Of a stretch of DNA of 64,000 nt, positions 1 through 11,800 are shown piece after piece. The stretch comes from Macrotrachela quadricornifera (taxonomy: Eukaryota; Rotifera; Eurotatoria; Philodinida; Philodinidae), in NCBI GenBank assembly GCA_022393335.1, contig JAJEKB010021337.1, positions 1,638,802 to 1,702,801 on the forward strand, written 5' to 3'. The notes beneath the pieces were generated by a model. That model worked only from the letters and a program-made list of their open reading frames with translations. It was not told the DNA's origin and did not search any database. The translations under genes were made by a program, and so were the position numbers. Position 1 is the stretch's first letter, and each line of letters opens with the position of its first letter.

Positions 1-110
1 TTTCTAGATAGAGGTTTCGTACTGAACCTTGTGTACGAAACCTTTTTTGTCGCTCATTAAAAAGAAGTTCGGTACGAAACTTTCTTTTTACGAAACCAGC
101 AAAGGATCAG
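1..110. repeat. Inverted motif cluster GGTTTCGTAC / GTACGAAACC
   Basis: Several copies of GTACGAAAC and its complement alternate over about 100 bases. It probably belongs to a TIR-type element cut by the window edge. A similar GTTTCGTAC/CGAAACC cluster lies at the opposite edge (about 63930-63980). No border or target duplication can be read. Confidence 0.35.
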
Positions 111-885
111 ACCGTGTGCCCATCCGCGGATCTGTTTTTTGGTTTGGTAAAGATGCTTTTTTTTTACAGTGTGTACTATATACTTTCAATAACATATTAA
201 AAAATCAGCCAAATCTGAGATGTGACTCTATCGTCGGTGTCCTGTAGCGTCTGGTTTTCTCTCACACTTAGTCTTAAAAACCTAATATTTCGAATTAAAT
301 TCCTATTTTTCGTGCGATAAGTAATCTTGTATATAAGACTATTCGGCTTAGAATCAAATTGTCCACCCAACACAATCTTCTAGAAATTCAGAGCCGATCA
401 ATGCGTGATTTTCAGGGATCGGTACTGGAATCCGCTGATAACTTTACTTATGTCATTTTTTCGTGTGGTTTTTTCTTATCACACACAAAAAAGAAGTATG
501 ACACATTTTCCCTTTTCTTATTTGTCTGCAATAATATTCTCTTTTTCTTTTCTATAAAAGCAACTTGTTGTCAAGAGTAAAGGCTTCATTTTACTCGGTT
601 TCAATGACACGAAAGTATTCACCTCATAAAAGCTAGACTTATAATTTCATAGGAAATAAGTTAGTTGTACTTATTAAAGCAATTCTGCTTCTCTGTTAAG
701 TGCAACTAGCGAAAAAAAAATTAGTGGGTACAGCAAACTACAGTGCGATAATTTTGCTAACTAAGGGTGCCAATTTCAAGTTCCATTCCTAAAAACCACT
801 TGACAACTCATCTCTTCATGTTTTTCAACACACTGGAGCCTTTAGACGTATTGTTTCTTTCGTTTTGAAGTAAGTCACTATGGAT
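111..885. other. Intergenic, no gene seen
   Basis: AT-rich sequence with only short open frames at 29-247 and 359-580. These have no recognisable domain and no splice context that would extend them. Nothing else was recognised. Confidence 0.5.
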
Positions 886-887
886 TT

Positions 888-1145
888 CCGGGTTCTTAGG
901 AACAGAAGCCGGCACCGAGTTCCTAAGAATGAGGAAGCCTATTAAAAATCGCTAAGAACATAAGTTTAGGCAAGATTTTTACTTCTTGGGAATTCGAGAA
1001 CACAGTGACCTGCTTCAATATGAAAGCAAAAATGTGTTTAAGGATTCCAGCGTGTTCAAAAACGTGGAGAAATGAATTGTCTAATGGATTTCTGTTCCTA
1101 AGAACCCAGAACTCGGTACGAATTTCGGGTTTCTGGAAACGGAGC
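888..1145. repeat. Inverted-repeat element, motif GGTTCTTAGGAAC
   Basis: GGGTTCTTAGGAACAG at about 889-904 recurs as its complement CTGTTCCTAAGAACCC at about 1093-1108. ACCGAGTTC and GAACTCGGTAC are further inverted matches. This looks like a short non-autonomous foldback element. Exact termini are not clear. Confidence 0.45.
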
Positions 1146-1149
1146 CTGA

Positions 1150-2440
1150 AACTGATACCAAAAACTAGATCTTTTAGGCCGAAATAGTCACTTTCACGGC
1201 TTTTCGTAAAATGCTTATAGAAAATTGAGGATTCAATATTTTTTAAAGCGGCTTGCTCAAATATTCATACAACTCTTCCCTCTACATTGTATCTTAAATG
1301 GAGGAAGTTTTCTGTGTTCATTGACGTGTCTTATATGGATTCGCTCATAAAAATTATGTAGTTGTGACCTTTGTTCAAAAAAGTTGAATAACCCAAACCA
1401 TCTTTTTTAAAGATATTTTGACATCAGAAGATGAAGTTTCTCACGGGCTATCTCTTGATATTATTAAATTCCTGGGGACCTCGTTGGATAGTCCTTTATT
1501 TGCTCTATCCAGGACCATAAAAAAACTTCTGAGGCAGTTGACATTAGTAGAGAAATGCAGGCTTGCACTCAAAAGAAGAACGAGAAAAAAAAGCGGAAAA
1601 CCTCGTATGGCCGATCTTATTTTGTGTTAGGGATTCCTTTATAATGAAACTTTAATGGATGTTCATATATATAGTTTTATAGAGCGAAATTTATTCTTTC
1701 AAATGTGCTATGACTCGAAAAGATTGCGACGATTTGAGATGGAGAAAATGTCCAAATACTGACTAATTCAATTGAGTATGACAAAAATGTTTTTTCCAAA
1801 GTCATACTGAATTCTCATTCGTTGTTTGCTTCGTAACATTTCAAGGGTAAGCTAGAATGAGCTAAAAACTTGGATTTAGAGGTTTTTGATGATACTCTTT
1901 CATTTCCACTGAAAAAAACATATAGGGATCAGCATTTTTAAGAGTATCGTCCTACTCACCAATGTTCGATATTGGTGTGGACCGTCTCTTAAGAGCCACT
2001 AAGTACCATCCTGAAATAGCCTGAAAAAACTTACACGGGTTTGGCTAGCGCATTCGGTTCACTTCCTACGACTGATTTACTGTTATTACAATCATACATC
2101 CGCTATTTATTGGGTCATTCAGACATAGATTCGCTTTCATTTACTTTCAATTCAGTAAGTAATTTTAGATACTTCCTGTGGTTTATGTACCTAAGAGAAA
2201 AATCCACTCATCGTTCTTGTGAAAGCTTCCAAAATACAGAACATGAATCACAGATTCATTTTTATTTATATCTGAAAGAGCGTAGCTTCTCAAAAGAGGT
2301 GCTTTTTAATTAAACTTGGCCATTTCAAACTGTCATAGCTCTTTAAATGCTTTAATACTTTTTTGTGCATTTAGATAGCAATTTAAATCAAGCGGCAATT
2401 ACATTAAATTAGCCGAAATAGTTGCAAAGCGTAGATACGA
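1150..2440. other. Intergenic, no supported gene
   Basis: Open frames of 70 and 90 codons at 1418-1630 and 2041-2313 start at non-ATG codons and match nothing I recognise. At about 2285-2312 the string GTAGCTTCTCAAAAGAG matches the termini of the repeats at 52092-52850 and near 6180, so a repeat end may lie here. Confidence 0.45.
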
Positions 2441-2690
2441 TTGATTCGGTTTTTGAACCGAATCGAGCTACTCGGTTCCGTTCGCAATTTTGCCAACCGA
2501 CTTCAGTTTCGGTTCGATCCGGTTTGGTTCAAAGAAAATGCGAACGAATCCTATTGACTAACTTCTTTTATTACTTGCTTTAGCTTTTTCATAAGTTTGG
2601 ATCGGTTCAGTTTAGTGTTTATTGAAATTGTTTTAGTTTTGATTTGGTTCAGTTTAAATTTTGAAAAGCCCGAACCGATTCCCTTTCTCC
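2441..2690. repeat. Motif cluster CGGTTC / GAACCG
   Basis: About ten degenerate copies of GGTTCGGTT, CGGTTTTGAACCG and complements are spread over 250 bases. The layout resembles the motif-array ends of other elements here, but no flanking TIR or target duplication could be fixed. Confidence 0.4.
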
Positions 2691-3015
2691 TGCATAGCAC
2701 TTTATTTTGCATTCTGATTTTTTTCATCTATATTTGTCTTAAACTTCATCCAGCAATATGCAAAAAGGACTTAAAGAAAAAAGAAATAATTTCACATGTT
2801 TAAGAGGATAATCCAATATTACCGAGTGAGATTTTTCCACCATCTATCTATTAAATAATATCGTGCCACAATAATGTTTATCCTTAGTAAAAGAAGATTG
2901 TGTCATACTATAATCAAAACACTCGCTTCCTATCTGAACATCTATTATTAGCAAAAAATCTTCGTTTATTATATTTTATATTCAATCACCGTTCATTTAG
3001 ATATTTGTATCTCTT

Positions 3016-4634
3016 CCCACGGAAAAATTTTCAAACAAATACCGCGGTTAGACGTAGTTTTTTCATAGTGCCTGCGGTTTTATCATTGAAGACCGCGATG
3101 TCCAAAATAAACCGTAGTTGACTGCGGTACGTTGCACCGCCATATAGACTTATCGCGGTACCCTCGAAAACAACCGCAACCATGATGACTGTTAAAAAGC
3201 GCGGTTTTAAGAAAGCTCAATGAGATGTAAATTAGTTGCGGTATTCGAGAAGCGCCATCTTTCACAATTTTATATTTTGCGAACTTCTCATTATGAACCG
3301 GGATCTCCACATTTTCTTGAAAGATATTATTATTCTAAATAATGTAATCTTAATATCTCGCCAGTTTTTTATGCTATTTTTAAGGTGATAATATATGGCA
3401 ACAATTTTGATAGATAAAGTCATGGTTTGATGCAGAAAAATTTTACTAGAATTAAATTTCGTTTTCTTCTTTTTAGGAAATGAAACTAACTAAAAGGAAA
3501 TAAATTCAAAAATAAAAATATAATATTTTTTTATCAAATCATAACGAACTCTATATTTATATTGTTGTTGTTCATTTTGTGTGATAATCTCAAATAAATT
3601 CAAACAAAAGAAAAAATAATTCTGAAGGTTGAACTATGAGAAAAATATTTTAGAGTTATAGAAAATTTAAATAGCGGTTTAATCTAATCTTATATTAGAT
3701 AAAAAAGACAACCATATAAATATATTTTATATTATTAGTCAGGCTTCGGTGAGATGACTATCTATAATGATACTCAGGAGACAGTAGAAAGTCAGATGTA
3801 ATATTAATACAAGTCTCTCTTTTCGATTGATAAAATTCATATATGTCTATCGAATAGTAGTCATGTGAGCTTCGAAATATAGATTTACATATATACTAAA
3901 TTATAATAGGATTTCAAATACAGTTAAACTTTTCATAACCGCACAATATCGCGGTTTATCAACTGCAGTTTCTAATAAATCTGTATATTACTCTAGTTAC
4001 TATCTATTATAATAGATTGTGTATTCATACGCTTATCATCATTAGTATAAACGATAAATACGAGTTTTCAGTTTACATGGTGTATTATAAACATGAACAT
4101 CTGAGAAAGTTTGATAAAATTATAGAGACAGTATGAATTACTAGTAGTTCGAAGATTCTGGTCAATCTATTAGTAAATAAAACATATTAGTCGAAATGGA
4201 AAGTTTTTTCATCACTGATCAGATAGATTATTGTATTCTATATTAGTATGAACATCATCAGATGGTTTAGTGGAAGTAGTGAACTGCAATCACAAGGTAA
4301 GAAGTTCGAATCTAACCAGAGGAAAATAAATAAAAAATAGATAGCATTGTTGAATGACTCGACCGAGGTGTTAAATAACCGTGTTAAGATAGTAGATGAG
4401 TTGCGAACATAGAAAGTTAAGGATAACCGGATAGATGTCAGAAATAATATACCATCAGGATGATGAATTTTTTTTCAAACTGTTAATAACCGTGGTTTGA
4501 AGATACCGCGGTTTCGGGCGGTGTGGAAAAACCTAATAAAAGGTCTGACTTTTGCGGTGCTACTAAACCGCTAATATGAACGTTTTTCTGTACCGTAATA
4601 AACCGAGGTTTTGATCAAAAAATTTTTCCGTGGG
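3016..4634. mobile_element. 1.6 kb TIR element, motif AACCGCGG
   Basis: The termini are CCCACGGAAAAATTTT at 3016-3031 and its inverted copy ending in CCGTGGG at 4634. Clusters of a degenerate ACCGCGGTT / AACCGCAG motif occupy both ends (about 3039-3260 and 4488-4610), with one at 3940-3970. No transposase-like frame lies inside, so it is non-autonomous. The only duplicated flank visible is TT. The superfamily is uncertain. Confidence 0.6.
4254..4322 (+). pseudogene. tRNA-like sequence (box A and box B)
   Basis: TGGTTTAGTGG at 4263-4273 fits a Pol III box A, and AGTTCGAATCT at 4303-4313 fits box B at tRNA-like spacing. The acceptor and T stems do not pair properly, so this is not a functional tRNA. 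It may be a tRNA-derived relic (SINE head or pseudogene) inside the surrounding TIR element, or chance. Confidence 0.3.
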
Positions 4635-5490
4635 TTGTAAGCAATTTTCCAACTAAAAGATTGAATCTTGATCACAAAATAAGGAATAAACAAGATTTTA
4701 CATGTAAGTTTTACGAATGAATAGTTGTAGATAATATTGATAAGTATACAATTATTAATATATCAGTTTGTAAAATAATCACGTTTATTTCGATCGCTTC
4801 TTTCTATACTTTGCAAAAATGAACACTTTTGAAATATATTTCTGATGAGTTTTAAACACTTATTAAAACGTTTGACACTACGAAAAGCAGCATGCTTGAA
4901 TGTGTGACTATTTCAAAAGACTTCTATTATGCTCATCGACATTAACCTCTAACTGTTTAGACAAATCTGGAGCTTCAACATATTTAAATGGCTTCGTAAA
5001 GTACACTAGACTACAAAAACATTCGAATTTCCAAATCTTTCCTCTTCTTCCTATCAAATTTTTAAACCTTATTTTTGAATCATATAAATATTTAAAAAAA
5101 CCACACATATATAACTTAATGATCACATTTTGTAAATAACACGGATCAATTTCACCATCTCTGCTCGATGAAGAATTAGTAACATAGGATGAATATTTGA
5201 GGAGATTATTCGTTTTATTAGTGGTGTCAATGAAATATGTGATTTCCATGGTTGTACGAATAAATAGATCTTTCTCAGTATTTTGTTTATTGTTTCAAGT
5301 CGCGAATTGTGACTTTATTTTCCTCTGGTGAAAAGAAAAATCGGAAAACTGGTATAAATAATTGGTATATAGTTAAAAAGAAGTACTTAAGTTCGCTCCA
5401 TAATATAAAGGTGCTCACTTAATAGAGATTTTACTATATAAATAGTACACATAAAAATATTTTCGATCTCATGAAGATCGCTCGATAGCC
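4635..5490. other. Intergenic, no supported gene
   Basis: A 113-codon frame on the minus strand (4908-5249) starts with ATG but has no recognisable domain, low-complexity composition and no splice context. I do not call it. The rest is AT-rich with nothing recognised. Confidence 0.4.
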
Positions 5491-5499
5491 ATTCGAACA

Positions 5500-6120
5500 A
5501 TTAGACAGTTATGCAAATCATGAAAAATTTATGACAATTTGGAATAACTATAAGATATCCAGATTGCTATGATAGATTTAAATAGCTATACAAACGTTTA
5601 AATAGCTGTAGCTAATTAAAATAGCTTCAGCATCTTTAGATTGCCGTGATATATTCAAATAGTCATGTGAATGATTAAATAGCTATGCAAATATTTAAAT
5701 AGCTATGTCAATTTTAAATAGCTGTAAGGTATCTAGACTGCTATGATCGATCTAAATAGCCATGTGAATAATTAAATCGCTATGTAAATGTTTAAATAGC
5801 TATAACAATTTCAAATGGCTGTAAGATATCTAAATTGCTGTAATAGATCTAAATAGCCATGTGAATGATTAAGTAGCTATACCAATTTGAAATAGCTGTA
5901 AGACATCTAGATTGCTGTGATAAATCTAAATGGGCAAGTAAATGATTAAATAGCTATGCAAATGTTTAAATAGCTATGGCAATTTGAAATAGCTGCAAGA
6001 TCGGTAGATTCCTTGTATAGAATAAAATAGCTAATGCAAGTTTAAATAGCTACAAGATATTTAGATAGCTATAATCGAAGTAAGTAGCTATGACAATGAT
6101 AAATAGTCAGACTGTCTAAA
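5500..6120. repeat. Tandem array, motif TTTAAATAGCTATG
   Basis: About 25 degenerate copies of a roughly 20-bp unit (AATAGCTATGCAAATGTTTA and variants) are grouped into a higher-order unit of about 100-120 bp. The higher-order unit contains GCTGTAAGATATCTAGATTGC, seen near 5720, 5820, 5895 and 5992 with changes. It is followed at about 6180 by TCTCTTTTGAG, also found at the ends of the 52092-52850 repeat, which has TTTAAATAGC motifs inside. The array is probably part of a TIR element family. Confidence 0.6.
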
Positions 6121-6222
6121 TGATTCAACAAAATCATTTTCTAGCGCATTTATTGCTAATTATGCATAAAAAAGAAATCGTGTCTCTTTTGAGAATGAGC
6201 CTTGAAAGAGATATCAGTTGAA

Positions 6223-6385
6223 ATGTTGAATTTCAGAATATTAACATTAATATTTAGTATTACTGCTTCATTGGTGGCATCAATAAACGGAATGGAGTCA
6301 TCAAAAACATCAAGTGAGCCAAATAGCAATACACTGATAGAAAATGTCGATTTGACTCATACAACACCCGTTTCACAGTCAAATG
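6223..6385 (+). CDS. Possible first exon with signal peptide, partial
   Basis: From the ATG at 6223 the frame encodes about 54 residues. They begin with a hydrophobic stretch (residues 4-20) like a secretion signal, followed by a Ser/Thr/Asn-rich segment. A good donor (AATG then GTAAG) follows at 6386, so this could be the first exon of a secreted protein. No second exon in matching phase could be identified before the next gene; without splicing the frame ends at 6414 with 63 aa. It is not recognisable as a family and may be spurious. Confidence 0.3.
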
Positions 6386-7082
6386 GTAAGAAGAACTTGA
6401 AATTATTTGAGTAAAGTGTGCACACTATCATCATCATCATCATTCTGACCAGTATTCTTAGTTTATGATAAGATGTACTTAAAACATGTTCTATCAGAGA
6501 ATAATCTTGCGTGGATTGCCAGGATGTCTTTTTAGGGTTAAAATGTGAAGAATTATAGAACCAGTGGATTAAATGACAGGAGCCTAATTTAGGATTTCAC
6601 AGAGGTTGGTGTTTGTCATCATTTTGCTTCGCTTTGATGCTAACTCACTTTATTTGGAAACATATATATCATGTGATGGTAACAACAGCATTAGATAAGA
6701 TGAGAGAGAGAGGCAGAACAAGCTATATTCGTCTATGCTGAAAATTCATCGTGATCATTTCTAGGTGATACTCTAGAGTACCATAGTTGTATATGTTCAC
6801 ATTTATGATAGTATGCAAGTTTGCTAAATTTTATGTTACACGTGAATCGAATTCGCTTTCTCGTTACTGATCTGACTCGTTTATTGATTAATAAATACTC
6901 GTATGTTATATGCGCAGATTATATTAGCATCTACAACCACAATCATTGTCTCGTCATGTTTTATAACCCAGGTCGAATAACCCGTCTCGGAAACGGTGAT
7001 TTTTCTTCCTCTTTCTGACGGGCTCTGGCCGTTTCCTGAGGCTAGAATCTTCGACCTGGGAAGAGCTGATGAAGATTTAATT

Positions 7083-7541
7083 ATGAAATTCATTCGATCG
7101 AGCTCATCCATCCGATTCATTTGCAAGCCTCGGAAGTCGTCATTTCTTCGAGGTTTCATTTTAATTCTTATAATTACTTTAATTATAGTGTCATTAACAA
7201 CTGCAACAGCAACAGCATCAACGGATTCGCAATCATCAGGAAACATCTCACCGACATGTCCTGTTTGTGGCTGTAATAATCGTGTTCAAGAATATGAGCA
7301 CTTTGAAAACTATTACTACTCTCGTACTCCTGATGAACGTCGTGACGAATTTCCTCATTCGGAGCGTCATGCAGGTCATTATTGTTGTGAAGCTGATTAC
7401 TGCAATTATGATGTTTGGTTTAAGCATGCCCGCCAAGATTCAGATCCAACGTATTATATTGGAGGGCGTACAAACTTTTCCTACTTCCGGTCTAACAACA
7501 ATGACATTGTGTATGTTTGTTATGGACCACATAAACGCTAA
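7083..7541 (+). CDS. Small Cys-rich membrane or secreted protein
   Basis: The frame is 152 codons plus a TAA stop, taken from the ATG at 7083; the open frame extends upstream to 6996 but with no better ATG. Residues 1-23 are basic and Ser-rich. Residues 24-43 form a strongly hydrophobic helix (signal anchor or uncleaved signal). The rest is a soluble domain with paired cysteines (CPVCGC, HYCC, DYC, VCYG) and many Tyr/His/Asp. That suggests a disulfide-stabilised extracellular domain or a small metal-binding fold. An AATAAA lies 58 bases after the stop. I do not recognise the family. The call rests on composition, the hydrophobic segment and the poly(A) signal. Confidence 0.5.
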   Translation: MKFIRSSSSIRFICKPRKSSFLRGFILILIITLIIVSLTTATATASTDSQSSGNISPTCPVCGCNNRVQEYEHFENYYYSRTPDERRDEFPHSERHAGHYCCEADYCNYDVWFKHARQDSDPTYYIGGRTNFSYFRSNNNDIVYVCYGPHKR

Positions 7542-7598
7542 TTTTGACTTATAATCCAATGCTTCACGCCCAATCATCTATTGTACTTATAATTCGCT

Positions 7599-7604
7599 AA
7601 TAAA
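7599..7604 (+). terminator. Poly(A) signal AATAAA
   Basis: A canonical AATAAA lies 58 bases downstream of the stop codon at 7541, suitable for the small Cys-rich gene. The motif is common by chance in AT-rich DNA. Confidence 0.4.
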
Positions 7605-7609
7605 AATAT

Positions 7610-8780
7610 TAAATATTGAGCAAAACGTTTTAATTTAAGTTCATCTTAATAATAACTACTACTTCTTGGTATTTTGGGAGATTTTTTTTGAAATATATTG
7701 ACTGTCGTTTTGCTTGTGATCATTTAATGTGTGTGATATGGCTACGAACGAGGGGATCGCAATAAATGTCATTCATAGTCACTATTAAATAATAAAATAA
7801 AGTTATAAAATCAGTTGTAGTTTAATGAATACATGGAAATTGTGCTAAATAGATGAAATAAAACAAAAAAATCATAATATATGTAATCAAGTTGAATTTC
7901 GATTTTTATCTCTTTACTCTTCGTTTCTATGCAAAGCAATCATCATGTTATAATATGCATGTCAGTGGCAGTCGATTGGTCTTTTGTCTTTCCACTAAAG
8001 TCTGTTCATCCGATGTTTTAATACTATTAGACAACAGTAAAATTATTGAAGGCCGCTTTTTTTAGTAACTGAATCATATCTTAAGGATTAATCTCTATGG
8101 CAGAGGTCGAAATTGGACAAGGCAAGGCAGGGATTAAGTTTTATTGCCGATGCATTTCCCCATCTTAAAATTCCATTCTAAAAGTGTTTGTATAAACGAC
8201 ATAAACTCGTTCTAATCAATATAAATACGTTAGATAGATATACTTTTGCTAGACAACTATATCTTTACAAAAATATCAGACACAACATGGACGAAAAGTC
8301 AAAATACAATAAATATTTATTTGTATAGATTATATGTATATATATATATATATATATTGTTTAAACAAATAAATTGCTGAGCATCCGTTTGCTCATCGTG
8401 TTATGTTTGATTGTCTTAAGTGCTGGTTTATGTATTCAATATTTCTTATTATTTATTCTGTGGTTTACGTCTGTCATTCATTTTTACCGTCTTCTTTATT
8501 TGTAGCGTTGACTGTTCGGTTTTGGCCAGAGATTCATTTTTCAAGATTTTTCGTCTATAAAAAAAGCAATAGGCATTTGGAATTTCTTCTAATATTATTT
8601 AAGATAGTTGAATTCAAAATAATTAATTCTGCATAAATATATATATTTTTCGATTTTTCATCAATAGATTCCTAGTGTATAATTGAATAAATTTTATTTT
8701 CAAATTAAAAGTATTTTATGAATCTAAGACGGGGCGGATTGGGAAGGCGAAAAATCCTCCTCGTTTTGACTTCTGCTATT
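7610..8780. other. Intergenic, TA microsatellite only
   Basis: AT-rich DNA with a (TA)n run at about 8337-8357. The 77-codon open frame at 8403-8636 is hydrophobic and unrecognised, and is probably random. No gene is supported. Confidence 0.5.
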
Positions 8781-8786
8781 TGTTCA

Positions 8787-8792
8787 TTTATT
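8787..8792 (-). terminator. Poly(A) signal for the HERC-like gene
   Basis: TTTATT on the plus strand reads AATAAA on the minus strand, 60 bases after the TGA at 8852-8854. The spacing is plausible for the HECT-ligase transcript. Confidence 0.4.
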
Positions 8793-8851
8793 TTACATAA
8801 TAAAATGAGATGAGTAAATCAGCGATAGAAATGTCACTATATATTTTCTTG

Positions 8852-11800
8852 TCACTCATCATTGTAATTGAACTCTTCCATATGCATAATTCCATCACCG
8901 TCAATACTTGAACAATGAATAATGGCATAATTCAAACGCTCGTACATGATCTCTATTGTTGAATATTCAGGTAGCTCAATACTAAAACTACAAGTGTGAG
9001 ACACTAAAATAAATAAGTTATTTCTTTCTATCTCTTTAAACTATAAATGAAGTTGAACTTACATGGAAGTGCTTGATCGACATTGTCGTTTTCTACAAAT
9101 AATATGTTAATTATGAATTTTGATGAAAAATCTTCGTCTTGAACTGGTAATGTACTTCGTCCCCAGGCGAATATCAACAACATTTTTCTTTGTTCTTCAA
9201 TAAACATTTCGCTCATTACTTTCCAAAAGTTTTTAATCACTGGTGAATTTTCATAATTAATCATGTTGATATTGTGTATTTCGTTTTAATAATTCGACAT
9301 CGATATGACTTTCACCACAAACAGCCTTTTCTAATTCATTATCAGTCAATAGATTCAAATAGTCAGAAGGAACGATCGAATGTAATCCTTGACGAATATA
9401 ATCAATTTGTCGATTAAATTCATTCAAAATATATTGACGATAATAAAATGAATATTCTTTGAAATTATCTGTCGTAATTCGAATTTGACTTCCACCAGGT
9501 ACAAGTTCAAAAGTTTGTTGTGCTGAACTCATTACTTCAAAATATAATTCATTGAATATACTATTGAAAATATAATTAATATTGGTATTACTATCGATTA
9601 ATTTTGATTGATCTATTTGTTTTTCAATATCATAAATCAATGTAAAACTTTGGGAATCAATTGTTTGTATATCATCGATAGTAATTGGATCATAGATTAA
9701 TCCTTTCCAAACTAATCGAGCAAATTTAATATTTAAATAATGTTTCTTTCGAATAGCTAATCCCATTAATTGTCCAACAAAATGATATTGTTTCTTTAAT
9801 TTCTCTGGAATAGGTTTATTCGGTGGAAAAACATTCGGAATCCAACAATCTTGATTTGAACCAGTATTAGTTCGACCATTTGGACATAAGATGAACAAAG
9901 GTAATCGTGTACTGCATATATCCGAACACATGTGAGTAATTGAATCTCGATAAGGTCCACCTTGATCAGTACTATGCATATTGACATACTGTGCTATCCA
10001 AATTTGTTGATCCTTTTTTCTAAAATGCTCCTGTGCTTTATCATATAATTGTTGATAACCTTGATAAAACATTGTATTTTCGCTGTTTTCTTTTGAAGTA
10101 GCAGCTTTTAGAGTATCAAAATAGACTTGTAAGTATGCATAATCATATTGTAATTGTGTAGCTTGGATTGATTGATTTAGTAGTTGATATTTCCATATAG
10201 GAAGTATATACATCTTTATTTTTAGAATTTCATTAGTTAGAAAACTGTCTCCTGGTGAGAGATTCAAATCAACTAAGCCGAAAACTTTGTAGATATAAAC
10301 TATAATTTGATATAGAATTTTCGCTCGAATCACTACACAATCAGCAGGAATACTCGATAATGATGGATATTTATGATAAAATGTCGAATTAGGGTGAGAT
10401 TCAATCGGTAAACCAGAAATAAATTCAACAAAAGATGTTGTTGTGTCTTGACTTTCTTCGATTAAATCGACTAATTGAAGATCAGATTGTCGATCAAAGT
10501 GATGTGAGGATTTGTTAAAATCTTCACGACTAAACTGTATTTCAACTTGTTCTTTACTTTTAAGTTTGGTAAAGAATAGATCCGGTACTTGTTTTTCTCT
10601 GTTTTGATTAATCAATGCATGAATGATGTCAATATTTGTATAAAAATCACGAATATTTTGTGGTAATTGACTACGTCGTGATTCAATATCGTGTTCGGTG
10701 AAAAGAAACACAACATCCATAAGAGACAATCGAAATGATTTCAGTTCAGACTTATTTAATGGAAAAACATGAAGTAAAGTAAGGAGAAACTGTTCGATTT
10801 GTGCGTTCAATTTAAAGTGATGACTCATTTGAAGTAAACTAAGAAATAAAAAGAGAAATCAAATAACTTTTCAAGAGAACAAGTGTAAGCACTCAGAATC
10901 CAAAAGTAGATGCAGATAGTGAGAATTGTACTATTTTAATTTGAGTTTTGTTAACAAAAACAAGGCTAGTTTTTGAAAATAGCGATTTTTTTTATAAAAC
11001 TTGACTAAAAATTCTCGGGGTCGAGGAATTCGAATTAGAGGTGAGCAGAGGTCAACTTTTTCTGTTCTGTCCTGGCGAATGATCAGCTCCAATTCGAATC
11101 TCTAATCAGTTTTTCGATGATGGAAGAGAATATCCTGCGATTTAGTCACATATCATCATGTTCAGCTTCTTTCTTGAACTAAATCTTCCATGTACGAAAA
11201 TATTGAACTCAACATTTTCGAGAAACTGATTAGAGACTCAAATTCCTCGAACCCGAAAATCTTTAGTCAAGTTTTTTAAAAAAAATTGCTATTTTCGAAA
11301 ACTTGAATTGGAATAGTACGATTCTCAGTCATAGCTATAACCTTAATTTCCAATCCTATTCCAAATATGTATAAGCATCTAACCTACCCTTTCTGTTGAT
11401 ATTTATTTGTTTGATAAACTTACTTCGAAAATAAACGGAGAATAACAATTTTCGATGGATAACTTTCCATTGATAGAAAGAGTTTAAAAATAAAATTGAT
11501 CATGGGTACTGGAAATAATATTGGAATTAGTGTATCGATTTGATTTTGTTTTACTATCGATCTATCTTTGAGTAAGTCAAGAAGAAGATGAAGTACTTTC
11601 CAAATAAATTTCAAATTTTTCTCTTTTATCATTATCTCTTCGTCGGAAGGATTGTTCTTCAACGAAATTGATTCTACTAAAATTTGTATGATTTGACCAC
11701 AGATATTCTCTTGTAATGCATTGAGTAGCGATGTTTTATTTTCTAAATTTTGTTCAAGAATTTGTTTCAATTCAATTTTTAATAGTGAACTGATTAATAA

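Noticed and set aside
4908..5249. 113-codon minus-strand open frame
   Set aside because: Starts with ATG but is low-complexity, without a domain, splice partner or promoter, and sits in AT-rich DNA where such frames occur by chance.
7248..7554. Overlapping frames on both strands across the Cys-rich gene
   Set aside because: Antisense and +1 shadows of the 7083-7541 coding sequence, without their own features.
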